A stretch of DNA of 64,000 bases from Gautieria morchelliformis (GCA_015179125.1 WHVA01000149.1:160802-224801); one strand, 5' to 3'. Shown: positions 41,569 through 52,815, counted from the first letter of the stretch. Made by a program: numbers and translations. Notes: generated by a model from the letters alone, not told the origin.

Positions 41569-44500
41569 TCAGCAGTCCTCTGGCCTCCGCACGAGCGAGG
41601 GCTGTGTTGACCCCATTCGTGCGACAAACGAGGTTAAACTCAACGCATCCGCTCTTTCGTCCTCCGACTCTCTCTCTGTTCCGCTCACTTCCGACACAAT
41701 TTCCGCACCCCCGTTTACAGCATTGGTCGACTCCGGTTCGACTCATTGTTTCCTCGATTCCGACTTTGTTTTGAAACATAAACTTCCGACCCGCAACATT
41801 CCGACTATCCGCTCCGCCTTTTCGACGGGTCTTCCAACACGGGAATTTCCCAAGTTGTGGATCTGTCTATCCGTTTCGCTACTGGGGACAACCATGAAGT
41901 TACGTTTTACGTTACTCCGCTAGATGCTAGCTGTTCCGTTGTACTAGGACACAATTGGCTCACCCGATATAATCCGTCGATTAACTGGGCATTGGGTCAA
42001 ATACAGTTCCGTACCCCGGATCAACTTCCATCTATTCCGACGTCTTCTGCAAAGATGGCTCAGGCCTCTTCTGCAACTCCGCTCGTGGATTCAGTTCCGC
42101 ACTCCGGTCCCGCTTTAGCACCTCCGCCCCTCGAAGCCCCTCGAATTGCGCTCGTTTCCGCCACCGCTTTCCGCGTATTGCAACGGCAAGATGATACGAC
42201 CGTTTTCCAGCTTCACCTCTCCGATTCAGCTTCAGTCAAGGCTCGTTCCGCCTCGACTTCCGCTCCGGTCGACATGAGCTCAGTTCCGGAAGAATATCGT
42301 GACTTCCCGGACGTGTTCAATAAGGCCAAAGCCGACAAACCTGCTGAACATCGACCTTACGACTTGAAGATAGATCTGGAAGAAGGAGCATCTCCGCCCC
42401 TTGGACCGATCTACTCTCTTTCGCAAAGTGAACTCCTAACTCTCCGAGAGTTCGTCGATGAACATCTCAACATGGGCTTTATCCGCCCTTCGCTGTCTCC
42501 GCACGGCGCTCCGGTCCTCTTCGTCAAGAAGAAGGATGGATCTCTCCGCCTCTGCGTCGATTTCCGCGGACTCAATGCCCTCACTAAAAAGGACAAATAT
42601 CCGCTTCCGCGCATTTCCGATTTACTCGACACTCCCCGCAGGGCGAAGATCTACACCAAAATTGACCTCCGGCACGCTTATCACCTTGTCCGCATCCGGG
42701 AAGGTGACGAGTGGAAAACCACCTTCCGCACCCGCTACGGTGCCTTTGAGTGGACTGTCATGCCTTTTGGTCTAACCAACGCTCCCGCCGCTTTTCAGCG
42801 ATTCATGAACGACGTATTTTCCGACCTCCTCGACGTATGCGTTTTAGTCTACATTGACGACATCCTCATCTATTCCGACACACCGGAAAAACATCGGGAA
42901 CATGTCCGCGAAGTACTCCGCCGCCTACGCAAACACCATCTCTACGCAAAAGCAGAGAAATGCGAATGGCATCGCGACACGGTCGAATACCTCGGCTACA
43001 TCCTCTCTCCAACAGGTCTTACCATGGCAGAGGACAAGGTCAAGGCAATTCAAGAATGGCCGGAACCCCGACGTGTTAAGGATGTGCAGTCTTTCCTTGG
43101 CTTCGCCAACTTTTACCGGCGTTTCATTTATAATTTTTCCGACATTACTGTTCCGCTCACGCATCTCACCAGGAAGGGTGCCCCATGGAATTTCACACCG
43201 GAATGCCGTTCCGCATTTGAAGCCCTCAAATCGGCCTTCACCACGGCTCCCATACTCGGTTTCTGGATTCCTGATGCCCAACTTGTACTCGAAACCGACG
43301 CTTCTGACTACGCGCTAGCCGCCATTCTTTCCATCATTTCACCCGACGACGGAGAAATTCATCCGATCGCCTTTCATTCCCGCACCTTTTCCGCCCCGGA
43401 ACTCAACTACGACGTCCACGATAAGGAACTACTTGCGATTTCGAAGCCTTCAAAATCTGGAGACATTACCTCGAAGGTCCAACTTATCCGATCGACGTTG
43501 TAACGGATCATAAGAACCTTGAGTATTTTGCAACCACTAAGATTTTGACTCGCCGTCAAGTCCGCTGGTCTGAATACCTCTCACAGTTCAACATGGTGAT
43601 CCGTTTCCGCCCCGGAAAGCTGGAGCAAAACCCGACGCGCTCACTAGACGTTGGGACGTCTACCCAAAAGAGGGAAGTAGCGACTATGCCAGCGTTAATC
43701 CGCACAATTTCCGCCCAGTATTCTCCACTGAGCAACTGGCATCGTCCCTGCGTGCCACAGCATTGCAGTTTCCACTACTCCGCGCCTCAATTATTATGGA
43801 CACCGAGTCTCTCCATTCCGACATCCGTTCCGCACTCCGTTCCGACCCCACCTCCGCAACCCACCTCGATGACCCCACCAGTCCTGGATGGTCCCTCGAT
43901 TCCGACGGATTTCTCCGGTACAAGTCCCGGATTTACGTTCCGGATACCAACGATCTACGACTTCGCGTGCTCCAGCAAAGCCACGATCATCCGCTCTCAG
44001 GACACCAAGGCCAGAACAAGACCCTCGACATAATCCGACGCACCTATACTTGGCCTCTCCTCCGCACGATGGTCCAAGACTACTGCAAGTCATGCACCAC
44101 CTGTATGCGAGCCAAGCCTCAACGTCACAAACCCTACGGCCTCCTGAAGCAACTTCCGATCCCGGAACAACCGTGGAATTCAATATCCATGGATTTCATT
44201 GAGAAACTTCCTAAGTCATCCGGCTATGATACCATTCTAGTGATCGTTGACCGCCTCACAAAGCAGTCCATCTTTATTCCGACCTACGACACCATAACTT
44301 CCGCCCAGCTCGCACAGCTCTTTGTGCTCCACGTCTTTTCCAAGCACGGAATACCTTCCCATGTCACTTCCGACCGTGGATCCGAATTTGTGTCCTCCTT
44401 TTTCCGCACACTCGGCAAGGCTCTCGACATGAACTCCACTTCACTTCCGGTTATCACCCCGAAGGAGACGGACAGACGGAACGTACTAATCAGACCCTTG

Positions 44501-45270
44501 AGCAGTATCTCCGCGTCTATTGCAACTACCAACATAGCAATTGGTCCGACCTTCTTCCACTCGCGGAATTTGCCTACAACAACGCGCCTTCCGCTACCAC
44601 CGGAATTTCACCCTTTTATGCCAACAAGGGCTACCACCCGAATCTCGCCATCCACCCTGAACGCGACCTCGCCTCTGCAAGAGCCCGAGATTTCGTTGTG
44701 GAACTTGACGACCTTCACCAGCACCTCCGAGAGAACATTACCGCTGCCCAGAAGAGATACCAAACTTCCGCCGATCGGAAACGCCTTCCGCAACCGGCAT
44801 TCGAGATAGGCGACAAAGCCTTTGTCAAAGCGGAAAACTTCCGCACCACTCGCCCCTCGAAGAAGCTCTCTGAGAAATACCTCGGTCCTTACGAGATCAT
44901 CGCTAAGGCCGGCAGTCGTTCTTTCACCCTCAGACTTCCTGACAATATGCGCGCAGTACATCCGGTATTCCATGTCTCCATGCTTGAACCCGCAGTTCCG
45001 AATACAATTCCGAATCGAGAACAACCTCCGCCTCCGCCAGTCGTCATCGACGGAGAACCGGAATATGAGATTTCGGAATTCTCAACTCCAAGCTCGACAG
45101 AAGATACCGCTGCCAACTCCAGTACCTAGTCAAGTGGGCAGGCTATGAAAACACTGACGAAGAGACTTCGTGGATTTCCGCCACGGAACTTGACCACGCC
45201 TCTGACCTCGTCTCTGATTTCCACAAGTCATATCCTGACAAGCCTGGCCCCATTTCCACGCCCTAGTCAT
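41569..45270 (+). pseudogene. E pol: protease, RT, RNase H, integrase, chromodomain
   Basis: Protease DSGSTHCFLDSDFV and VVLGHNWLTRYNP; RT FVKKKDGSLRLCVDFRGLN, MPFGLTNAPAAFQ, LVYIDDILIY (YIDD); RNase [32 protein letters not shown]; integrase C-X2-C (CTTC), MDFIEKLPKS, VTSDRGSEF; a chromodomain split by a shift near 45075 (EYEISE, then LVKWAGYENTDEETSW). One-base frameshifts lie near 41825, 43438, 43625, 44445 and 45075. The parts are otherwise well conserved. Confidence 0.85.
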
Positions 45271-45395
45271 TTCCGACCTCATTTCCGACGCCCATTGATT
45301 CTTACAGTCCTCAAGTCATTTGTCAAAATCCGATTAATTTTCCGTTACTCTATTTTCCGACACTTCAAGAAATTATCTACAAGTCCTTGACACCC

Positions 45396-46620
45396 CTACT
45401 CCTTCCCCATTGTCTCCGCCTCGACCTCCTTTTCCGCTTCCGGCTCTTTTTCCGCCTCCCCTACCTCGACACTCACCAACTCCATTTCCACCCTCTCCCT
45501 CGTTTCCGCCCCACCGCTCGAACCCGCTTCCGCCCCAACTCCCTGCTCCCGCAGCCGCGCATCCATTCGGTCCCGGACCAAATCATTCCGCCACCTCATT
45601 TCCCGCGTCAACTGCTGTAGCACTGTGGACATGACAGTCATCTGGTTCTGAATCGACAGAACCTGATGCTGTTGAACCTCGGCCATATCGATCATGATAT
45701 CCCGGATTTCGCGTTGCTGTTCCCGCATGGCCCTCAGCGACCCGGCGATGTCGAGGAGTGGAGAAGCCATGGTGAACCGGTTCAACACCGCCTGTGCCGA
45801 CTTTCCGGTCATCGGAAAGGATTCCTCGGCCCTCCCTCCGCTCGGTCCCGGTTCCGCCTTCGGATTTGACTCCTCAACCTTCTGTTTCTTTCGCTCCAGC
45901 CTCGAAGCGCACCCGTCCACGACGCAGCGCCTTTTCCTGTCACGGCACTGGTCGCACGACGTTTCCCGTGGATTGCTCGACCACGTGCAATCCACCCCCT
46001 TAGACTCGCATGGGTCACAAGGGGCCTTCTCCTCATCACCGTCCCGAGTTTTCCGCTTCTTAGTCGCGGGATTTTCCGGCCCCAGTTCACGGAGTTCTAA
46101 CATCCGATTCAACTTCTCCTTTCGAGCCTTCTGGAATGCGTCCGCTCGAGTTTTCCGTTCCGCCACAAGGTTCACCGGGGTCGCAATCTCCTTTTGCTTC
46201 CCTTTTCCTTCCGGAGTCGGTGTACTTTCCGCCGAACCTTCCGAGTCTGACTCTGACTCGTCCTGAACATGATTCTGGAAGAACTCTAGTTAATTTCAAG
46301 ATCATTTCCGCCGGACATTTCCGACTCACCTGATCCCTTTCCGCTTTCTCCGCAGCCGCTTTCTCTGCAGCAGCCTTGTCCGCAGCAGCCTTCCGTGCCG
46401 CGTTCCGTTTCCGTTTTTCTTCACGAACGCGCTCCTCCTCGCGGCGTTCGCGCTCTTTCCTCTCCTGCTCCTTCCGCTCCTTCTCCCGACGTTCTTTCTC
46501 TTTCCGCGCAGCTTCCTCAGCCTCGCGTTTCTCGGCCATTTCCTTTTGCGCGAGCATATCAGCGAAGTGCTGTTTCATCTCCGCGCTGGACATCTTAGAG
46601 AAATCTACTGGGGCACTCAT
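45396..46620 (-). CDS. Antisense spliced zinc-cluster / coiled-coil gene of element E
   Basis: Lies between pol and the 3' LTR on the opposite strand, starting about 120 bp inside the LTR. Exon 1 46620-46330, intron 46329-46275 (GTGAGT...TTCCAG, 55 nt), exon 2 46274-45396; both joins are in phase, giving about 389 residues. Exon 1 is a long charged helix (repeated EKERREKERKEQ-type). Exon 2 has an acidic Ser segment, a Lys/Arg-rich stretch (KKRKTRD), then C-D-P-C-X6-C-X10-C-D-Q-C-X6-C, the cysteine spacing of Zn(II)2Cys6 domains with basic residues in the second half-site, and a C-terminal helix. It is a candidate DNA-binding or nucleic-acid-binding protein. Function unproven. Confidence 0.7.
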
Positions 46621-46729
46621 GATGGAATAGGGAGAAGACGCGTTTGTCTTTCAGCCTATATTTCAAACTCCGACGCGTTTGTTCACAGGTCACGTGATTC
46701 CGACTTGTGGTCTCGCGGGGCTCGACCTT

Positions 46730-46742
46730 AGAAGGGAGATAC
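46730..46742 (+). promoter_or_regulatory. E polypurine tract
   Basis: AGAAGGGAGATAC immediately before the 3' LTR start TGTTAC. Confidence 0.6.
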
Positions 46743-47424
46743 TGTTACAACCGTTCATTTCCGACTTCCGACCCTCAGTTCCGCCATACATTCCGCCTCT
46801 CCAATAGTTCCGCCACAACGTTCCGCCCCTCCGACATTTCCGACATTCCGCCCCTTGTACATTTCCCTTGTTCTTTCGACTCTATTACTCGGACCCACCG
46901 GACCCACCTCGCCATCCATCAAAACCATATATCCGGTCACCCTTGTAGTTCGTTGTCAGATATGTTCTTCCGACCCCTTGTTCTTTGCCATTGTTCTACC
47001 TTACCCTGAACCCCCCTTGTAGTCCCATTGTTCCCAATAGTTAGTTCCCACACATTGTACTCGACTTCCGCTTCCTCCGGAATTTGCTTAGTACAACACC
47101 ATTACTTGTTGCTCTGCGCTTTGTATAAAAACCCCCTCATGTATGTCTGTAATTCTGCAATCAGATAATCACCTTCGATACTTGATTTCCTTCGCTCCAT
47201 CTCCTGTTCTTAGCACAGCGAGTCTAGCAAGATCTCAGTCTCTCCGTCTTCCGCTTTCCGCCTCAGTTCCGACTCAAGTTCCGACCAAACCTCTGGTCCA
47301 GTACTTTCCGACTTCCGGCTCATTTCCGAAATACCTAGGACGATAGTTCATTGGGGGCGCAACCTATAAGTTGAAGCTGCTGTCCTTTCCAGTTCCGACT
47401 TAGTGGAAATCTCGATACGTAACA
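46743..47424 (+). repeat. E 3' LTR
   Basis: 682 bp, about 99% identical to the 5' LTR, followed by CCGGC. Confidence 0.95.
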
Positions 47425-47429
47425 CCGGC

Positions 47430-48176
47430 CCGCTGCAGCATCAAGGCATGCTTGTGGCTCCTGACCCTGTCGCGACTGTCCAGCTTGCTTACAGCAAGCT
47501 GCAATGGTGATGCATGCCTCCTGGGGCATGTGTCCATCACTGGGAGCTGCTCAGTGGCTCCCAGAGGGCATCCCGTGTGGTGCAGTGCCACCCGCTCGCG
47601 ACCACCTGCGGAGCCGCCCCCCATCACATGTCATCCACATGACATGCAGAGCCCCCAGCAGGCTGGGAAGCCCTATTGCGCAGCTGAAAAAGCTGTGCTG
47701 CTGCCTGCATCGCATGCCTGGTGTGCACGCGAATGCACATCCCTTGTGTCCAGGCCCATGGACACAATGCCCAGTGGCTGCAAGCAGCCGCTGGCCCATT
47801 CAGCATGAAGTGGTCAAATATTTTGACCGCTTCGGTACTTTCCTTGTGTAGGACTCTGCTGAGTCCTACGGGTGACATTGTGTCACAAAGCAGTCAATTA
47901 CTGACCGCTTGGTTATTCCTTGTGTAGGACCTGCCGGGTCCTACGGCCACATAGCTGCTATCTGCAGCTAGGCACCAATGATGACTAGATCATTGGCTAT
48001 TCCGTTCCCCACAACCATCACCTGGTTGTGGGCTTGAGAGCACCCAAGTTGTTCTCAACCGTGGGAATCAGATCCACTGGTATTCTGATGTACATCGGAA
48101 TAACCTGATCAGTACACCCATCCCTTTCTCAAAGTCAAAGGGGTGCTCTTTTTGGCTCACCCGGTGGGTTTGTTCT
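47430..48176 (+). repeat. Element F internal region, right part
   Basis: Continues the hairpin array after E: TGCATGCCTC...GGGGCATGTG at 47511-47532 and CTGGGAGC...GCTCCCAG just after it. Further right are paired direct repeats (TGTGTAGGAC-CTGC-GGGTCCTACGG near 47847 and 47922). No gene. Confidence 0.6.
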
Positions 48177-48188
48177 AGAAGGGGAGGG

Positions 48189-48388
48189 TGTAAGGAAGTA
48201 TATTCCCAGGGGGGGGGGGGGGGGGCGTCCACAAGACCCTGCTGTACAGTAGTGCGTGGGAACTGCCCAGCAGTTCCCCAGCTTAACTTACCTTATAAAC
48301 CGTCACTACGTAGCATCAGAATCCCACAGCTTGGTCGATCTCTGCTGCTCTTGTGATACCCACAAGGCTCTAAGTTTACTCCTTTACA
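48189..48388 (+). repeat. F 3' LTR
   Basis: 200 bp, TGTAAGGAAG...CTCCTTTACA, with a long G-run near its start, followed by GAGAT. Confidence 0.9.
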
Positions 48389-48498
48389 GAGATGATAGTT
48401 GCAGGTTACAACTGCGTAAGGAGCTAGTATACAACGCAATAACCAATAAACCGTTTTCATGTAAATGACATCAACATGACATCGCTCGTATTCCAACA

Positions 48499-48913
48499 CA
48501 CCTCCTTGAGCGACAGCTTCTTGAGTGACGGAAAGTTGAAAAGTAATCAGAACAAAAGAAGCTGTGATTTTATCGCCTGTTTCCTCCTTCTTCGGTTCGG
48601 GACAATTAGACTTGTAATGACCTTTCTTGCCACAACTGTAGCAAGTAATCTCAGAAAGTTGTGTCTTGATTTTCTTGTTCTTGACATCTTGTACAGAATA
48701 GAGAGGTCCTGAGAGTTCTACGACGTCTTCGTGGGCATTTTGTCGCACCTCCTCATTCAAAAGACAGGAGATGACATTTGGAAGTGTGAGTTCATTTGGG
48801 GGAAGGTTGTCAAGCGTGACGATGAGTGTGGAATATGAATTCCAGCAGCGTCGAGACGGTATGCGGCACATAATTCTTCTCATTCAGCTTCTCAAACTGA
48901 GTCTCCGGCATGA
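48499..48913 (-). pseudogene. Mini-Copia G gag with zinc knuckle
   Basis: Start MPETQFEKLNEKNY at 48913, then a frame break and internal loss. NELTLPNVISCLLNEEVRQ and a knuckle C-Y-S-C-X4-H-X4-C follow. This is the layout of a Copia gag with its middle deleted. A purine tract (minus strand AAGGAGGTG) lies at the LTR border. Diverged 68-bp direct repeats (CTTTCGGTAGGC type) fill 48930-49060. Confidence 0.65.
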
Positions 48914-49249
48914 TTGCAAATGATTTGAGCTTTCGGTAGGCTCAACAATGGTGCACGCTTTCGGTAGGCGTGACTTTCAACAATTGAGCTTTCAGTAGGC
49001 TCAACAACAGTGCACGCTTTCGATAGGCATGTCTTTCAATGAGTAAGCGCGCTTTCCGGTTAGGCGCGATTTTCGAGTGTCGACTTCGGCCTCGACAGGC
49101 AAGGGGTGCACGCAGTTGTGTTAGAGAAGCAAGCGAGATGATAGTTGCAGGTTACAACTGCGTAAGGAGCTAGTATACAACGCAATAACCAATAAACCGT
49201 TTTCATGTAAATGACGTCAACATGACGTCGCTCGTATTCCAACAGGGCC

Positions 49250-49274
49250 GAGGAAGCGGAAGCGGACTACATAG
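49250..49274 (+). pseudogene. BMS1: BMS1-like gene, last codons after element G
   Basis: With G and one 5-bp copy excluded, the frame from 37119 continues here as RKRKRTT and stops at 49272-49274. Confidence 0.5.
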
Positions 49275-49959
49275 GTGGAAGAACACGTGTGGGTAGGTGG
49301 GGGTTCATGTACATGCATTGTACAGGGAAATTGATTTTTACAGAAAGGATCACGACGACTAAGTACCAGGAATGCCTGCATTATCACCCTCGGCGAGTCG
49401 ATTCTCTCTGGGCTGGATGTCCGGATCCATGATCTCTCCAGCTACTGATTACCGTAGTACTACAAACGTGTTTCCCCTCATAACAGCATACGGCCGATTC
49501 AAGTCACCAGAAATTTATACTAACATAAACATTGATACTGAAGCTAGGTAACAACGACGAACCCCTCTAGATGAAGTCGCAACATTCCCATCTGCCTCAG
49601 AATCGCTGTTGAAAGTACGTCACGAGCCTCTCCGAGTCAAGGACCAAAGTTATGGTCCATCAAAGCTAAATAACATAAAAACGCCAAGGTTCGACGTGCA
49701 GGCCATGACTTCGCGTGACCACGCTTATTTGAACCTCTAAGTACTTGACAAGTATGAGGATATCCAGCCGTGTGTTCGTTCGGTTTGTATGACCCTGCTA
49801 GGCCAAAAGAGGAGGATATGGTGGAGCTGGGCCAGTCAGCGGGTTTATCCCATATCATGCCGAAGTGGTGCATAGAATCGGATAATAAAGCATAGGGGCA
49901 CTTAGTCTCAAAAACATATCTATATATTGGGATTTAAGTAAGCATGTTGGAACCCCAAC

Positions 49960-51261
49960 CTAATTGTTCGACACCCACCTCCGAACTTGGGGAATCATTT
50001 TTTGCATTTCTGGACTTCCAGAATTCGGTGCAAGCCGGAGGGCTCCTTCAGACGCGCACTTCTGTACGCGCTTATCCCATTCTTCCAGGTTTAAACTTTT
50101 GACGATCTGTAGACATTCGTTGGCAAATAAGAGGATTTGTGAAAAATCTACTAACCTTTGCCTCATGTATCACAAGTATATGTTGAGAGCTTGTGTCATA
50201 CAAATCTTTTTTCACCAGAATCAAGACGTGGTCAACATATATGATGCCTAGAGTGCGCGCTTTACCCATGAGCCGTATGTTGAAGCATAGATAATGGGTT
50301 TTACTTGCCAGTAGACACTTCAACCGGCCTGTATTGTGCCCTTATGGAAACAATCATACGATCCCTCGGATCAACTTTTCGTTCATCCTGCCAGATTGTA
50401 AGAAGTTCGTTGATGAACCGGACCACCGGGAGCAATATGTTGGTTAAACAGACATCCCTGAAAGCGTCACATGTCACTTGACAGATGTACGAGAACACAC
50501 TGATTAAAAAGAACATACACTACGTCTCCTTCAACTACGACCCGTTTCACCAGTGGTTGGTCATAAAAATACTTCTTCACCTTCCCTATCGCACGGTTGA
50601 AAGCATCTCCTGTTGTCCTAACCTGGCTTGCTGTGGTAGCCAAATACCGGAAGGTAAGCGGGTCCCCACTGAATTGCATATTTGCAGCTGAACTCTGTGC
50701 GGACGAATTGGTTGTCGCGGTGGTGACAGGTATCGGCAAATCCCTAGCCAAGAACTCTTCTGCTGACATCATAAAGTCTACGACACAAGAGATTTTGTTC
50801 AAGAATCTTTCGATGTCAGGATGGTCTGATCGTGCGATAAGGTCAAGTAACTTGTTCCCTTGCCTGTTGCCGGCTTCTGCATGACCCGAGAGAAAAATGG
50901 ATTGGAACACATTTCTCCGCTGTTGACCTAGAGGTATTTGATCAAAACTGCTCAGAAAGCGAGCTGCTACTTCCGGATTGAGGAAGAGTTCTAGCAGGCC
51001 TGTTTGTATTTCACCACTGGTCCGAGACGGAGAATGTCCGCTACTCGGGTTGTTTGATGGCTGAGGTGGGCCCGGGGGACGGGGGGTGTTATGAGAGCCC
51101 AGGGACGGTTGACCCCGATCTAAATTAAGGTTGCGGAGAGACTGGACAAGTTGATTCGGGTTGGCATGGGGATTGTGACGAGGGGCGGGTGGACCTTGGC
51201 CTGAGCCGGACGGTTGATTTTGATGAGGCTGGGTGCTACGGCCAAATCGTTTGTCAGACAT
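49960..51261 (-). CDS. Hypothetical host protein, about three exons
   Basis: Start MSDKRFGRST at 51261. A Pro/Ser/Asn-rich N-terminal 90 residues, then a helical domain (ELFLNPEVAARFLSSFDQ, KLLDLIARSDHPDIERFLNK). Introns with good borders follow near 50520-50460 and 50330-50165. The last exon ends ...QVRRWVSNN at 49960. I do not recognise the family. A shorter, broken copy lies in the inverted arm. Confidence 0.6.
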
Positions 51262-51702
51262 GACTCAAGGGAAAGGGCAGCGGAGACAACGTGACAATTT
51301 ATAGACGGGTGGTTATCATCTATCTGCTAGAAGTCAACGTGGTGGCACATTGTGATTGGTTATTGATAAGTGGCTCAACACTGGGACCCAATTTAGATGC
51401 GTACCTCACACGCTACACAGCGTTAATCAGCAGGTGATCCGACAGGTGATGAGATAAAGAATAAACTCGAGGCATCATTCTGGTCTTCTTTGGACCCCAG
51501 TTTTCCCCCGAGACGATTAGGTTGATCATACCCGCCTGTTCAAGGCACCTGTAGTGCCCGGTTAGTCATACCATCTTAGCTAGGGTAACCGGCCGAGTTG
51601 CAGAGGCTAAGTATATGTTTTGCAGAGAGGACCAGTACTACGAATAATACTACGTATAATTCTTACTTAGCTACAAAATGTGACTGTGGGTGAGCTATGG
51701 AC

Positions 51703-51860
51703 ACTAGTGATGGGCATGGCCCGGCCCAGCCTGGGCCGGGCCGAGCCCCCAAAAGCCCAAGCCGTTGGTGCGCCGGGCTTCCGGGCCTCGCCCGAGCCGA
51801 GCCCTGAAGGCTCGGCCTCGTAGGCGCCCTCCCTACCGCCGCGGGTTTGCCCGGTACCTA
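51703..51860. repeat. GC-rich MITE-like insertion in the spacer of the inverted repeat
   Basis: Begins TAGTGATGGGCATGGCCC and contains a GGCCCGGCCCAG/CTGGGCCGGGCC palindrome and repeated CCGAGCC. Composition contrasts sharply with the AT-rich surroundings. Both this style of start and the size would fit a non-autonomous hAT-like element. No clear target duplication was found. Confidence 0.4.
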
Positions 51861-51994
51861 CAGCTAAATCCCAGTCTTGAGCCGCTATCAATAACCAATC
51901 ATAATGCGCCACAACGTTGACTTCTGGGATAGATGATAAACACCCGTCTATAATTTAATTGTAACGTTGTCTGAGTTGCCCTTTCCCTTGAATC

Positions 51995-52815
51995 ATGTCT
52001 GACAAACGATTGGGCCGTAGCTTATCATGTCAGCAGAAGATTTCTTGGCTACTAGTGTGGTGGTGACAGGTATCGGCAAATCCTAGTAAGGATTTGCCGA
52101 TACCTGTCACCACAACAATCAAGTCGTCCTCACAGAGTTCAACTACAAATCTAGAATTCAATGGGGACCCGCTTATCTTCCAGTATTTGTCTGCAAGCCA
52201 GGTTCGGACAACAGCAGCTGCTTTCAACCGTGCGATAGCTCGTAGTTGAAGGAGACGTATTGTATGTTTTTTTAATCGGTGTGTTCTCGTGCATTTGTCA
52301 AATGACATGTCGACGCTTTCAGGGATGTCTCTGTTTAACCAACATATTGCTCCCGGTGGTCCGGTTCATCAACGAACTTCTTACAATCTGGCAGTATGAA
52401 CGAAGAGTTGATGAGAGGGATCGTATGATTGTTTCCATAAGGGCACAATACAGGCCGGTTGAAGTGTCTACTGGCAAGTAAAACCCATTATCTATGCTCA
52501 ACATACGGCTCATGGGTAAAGCGCGCGCACTCTAGGCAACATATATGTTCATCACGTCTTGATTTGAAAAAAGATCTGTACGACACAAGATCTCAACATA
52601 TACTTGTGATACATGAAGCAAAGGTTAGCAGATCTTTCACAAATCCTCTTATTTGCCAACGAATGTCTACAGGCGTCAAAAGTTTAAACCTGGAAGAATG
52701 GGATAAGCGCGTACAGTGCGCGTCTCAAGGAACCCTCCGGCTTGCACCGAATTCTGGAAGTCCAGAAATGCAAAAAATGATTTCCCAAGTTCGGAAGTGG
52801 GTGTCGAACAATTAG
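51995..52815 (+). pseudogene. Inverted, broken copy of the hypothetical gene
   Basis: Starts MSDKRLGRS, jumps to the MSAEEF region, has a palindrome at 52060-52113, then resumes and ends at the same stop as the intact copy (52813-52815). Codons for roughly half of exon 1 and the end of that exon are missing. Confidence 0.7.
52060..52113. repeat. Perfect 25-bp inverted repeat with 4-nt loop
   Basis: GTGGTGACAGGTATCGGCAA... at 52060-52084 is the exact reverse complement of 52089-52113. Only the second arm corresponds to the intact gene copy at this place; the first is an inverted duplicate of it. Confidence 0.95.

Larger units (their letters stand above)
39425..47424 (+). mobile_element. Ty3/Gypsy chromovirus E with antisense accessory gene
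   Basis: LTRs of 683 and 682 bp differ by about four substitutions and one indel. TSD CCGGC is at 39420-39424 and 47425-47429. Order: LTR, self-priming PBS, gag, pol, antisense spliced gene, purine tract, LTR. It lies in the F hairpin array. Pol has several one-base frameshifts although the LTRs are nearly identical. Confidence 0.95.
37141..48388 (+). mobile_element. Non-autonomous LTR element F with hairpin array, host to element E
   Basis: LTRs at 37141-37628 and 48189-48388, with TSD GAGAT at 37136-37140 and 48389-48393. The uninterrupted target is seen in the right G LTR near 49136. The F LTR resembles the K LTR (shared CACTACGTAGCAT, CAGAAT and TTGTGATAC blocks and a CCTTTACA end). The internal region, about 2.5 kb without E, has no pol. 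A purine tract AGAAGGGGAGGG (48177-48188) precedes the 3' LTR. Confidence 0.85.
37120..49244 (-). mobile_element. Mini-Copia G (gag only), split by element F
   Basis: 126-bp LTRs (plus strand TGTTAGAGAAG...ATTCCAACA): right copy 49119-49244, left copy 37120-37140 joined to 48394-48498 across element F. The internal part, 48499-49118, holds only a gag with a zinc knuckle. Flanks AGGCC (37115-37119) and GGGCC (49245-49249) are a probable duplication with one mutation. Non-autonomous, about 0.87 kb when F is removed. Confidence 0.7.

Noticed and set aside
48930-49060. Short direct repeats considered as a CRISPR-like array
   Set aside because: Eukaryotic context, diverged 68-bp units without unique spacers, inside the mini-Copia G.
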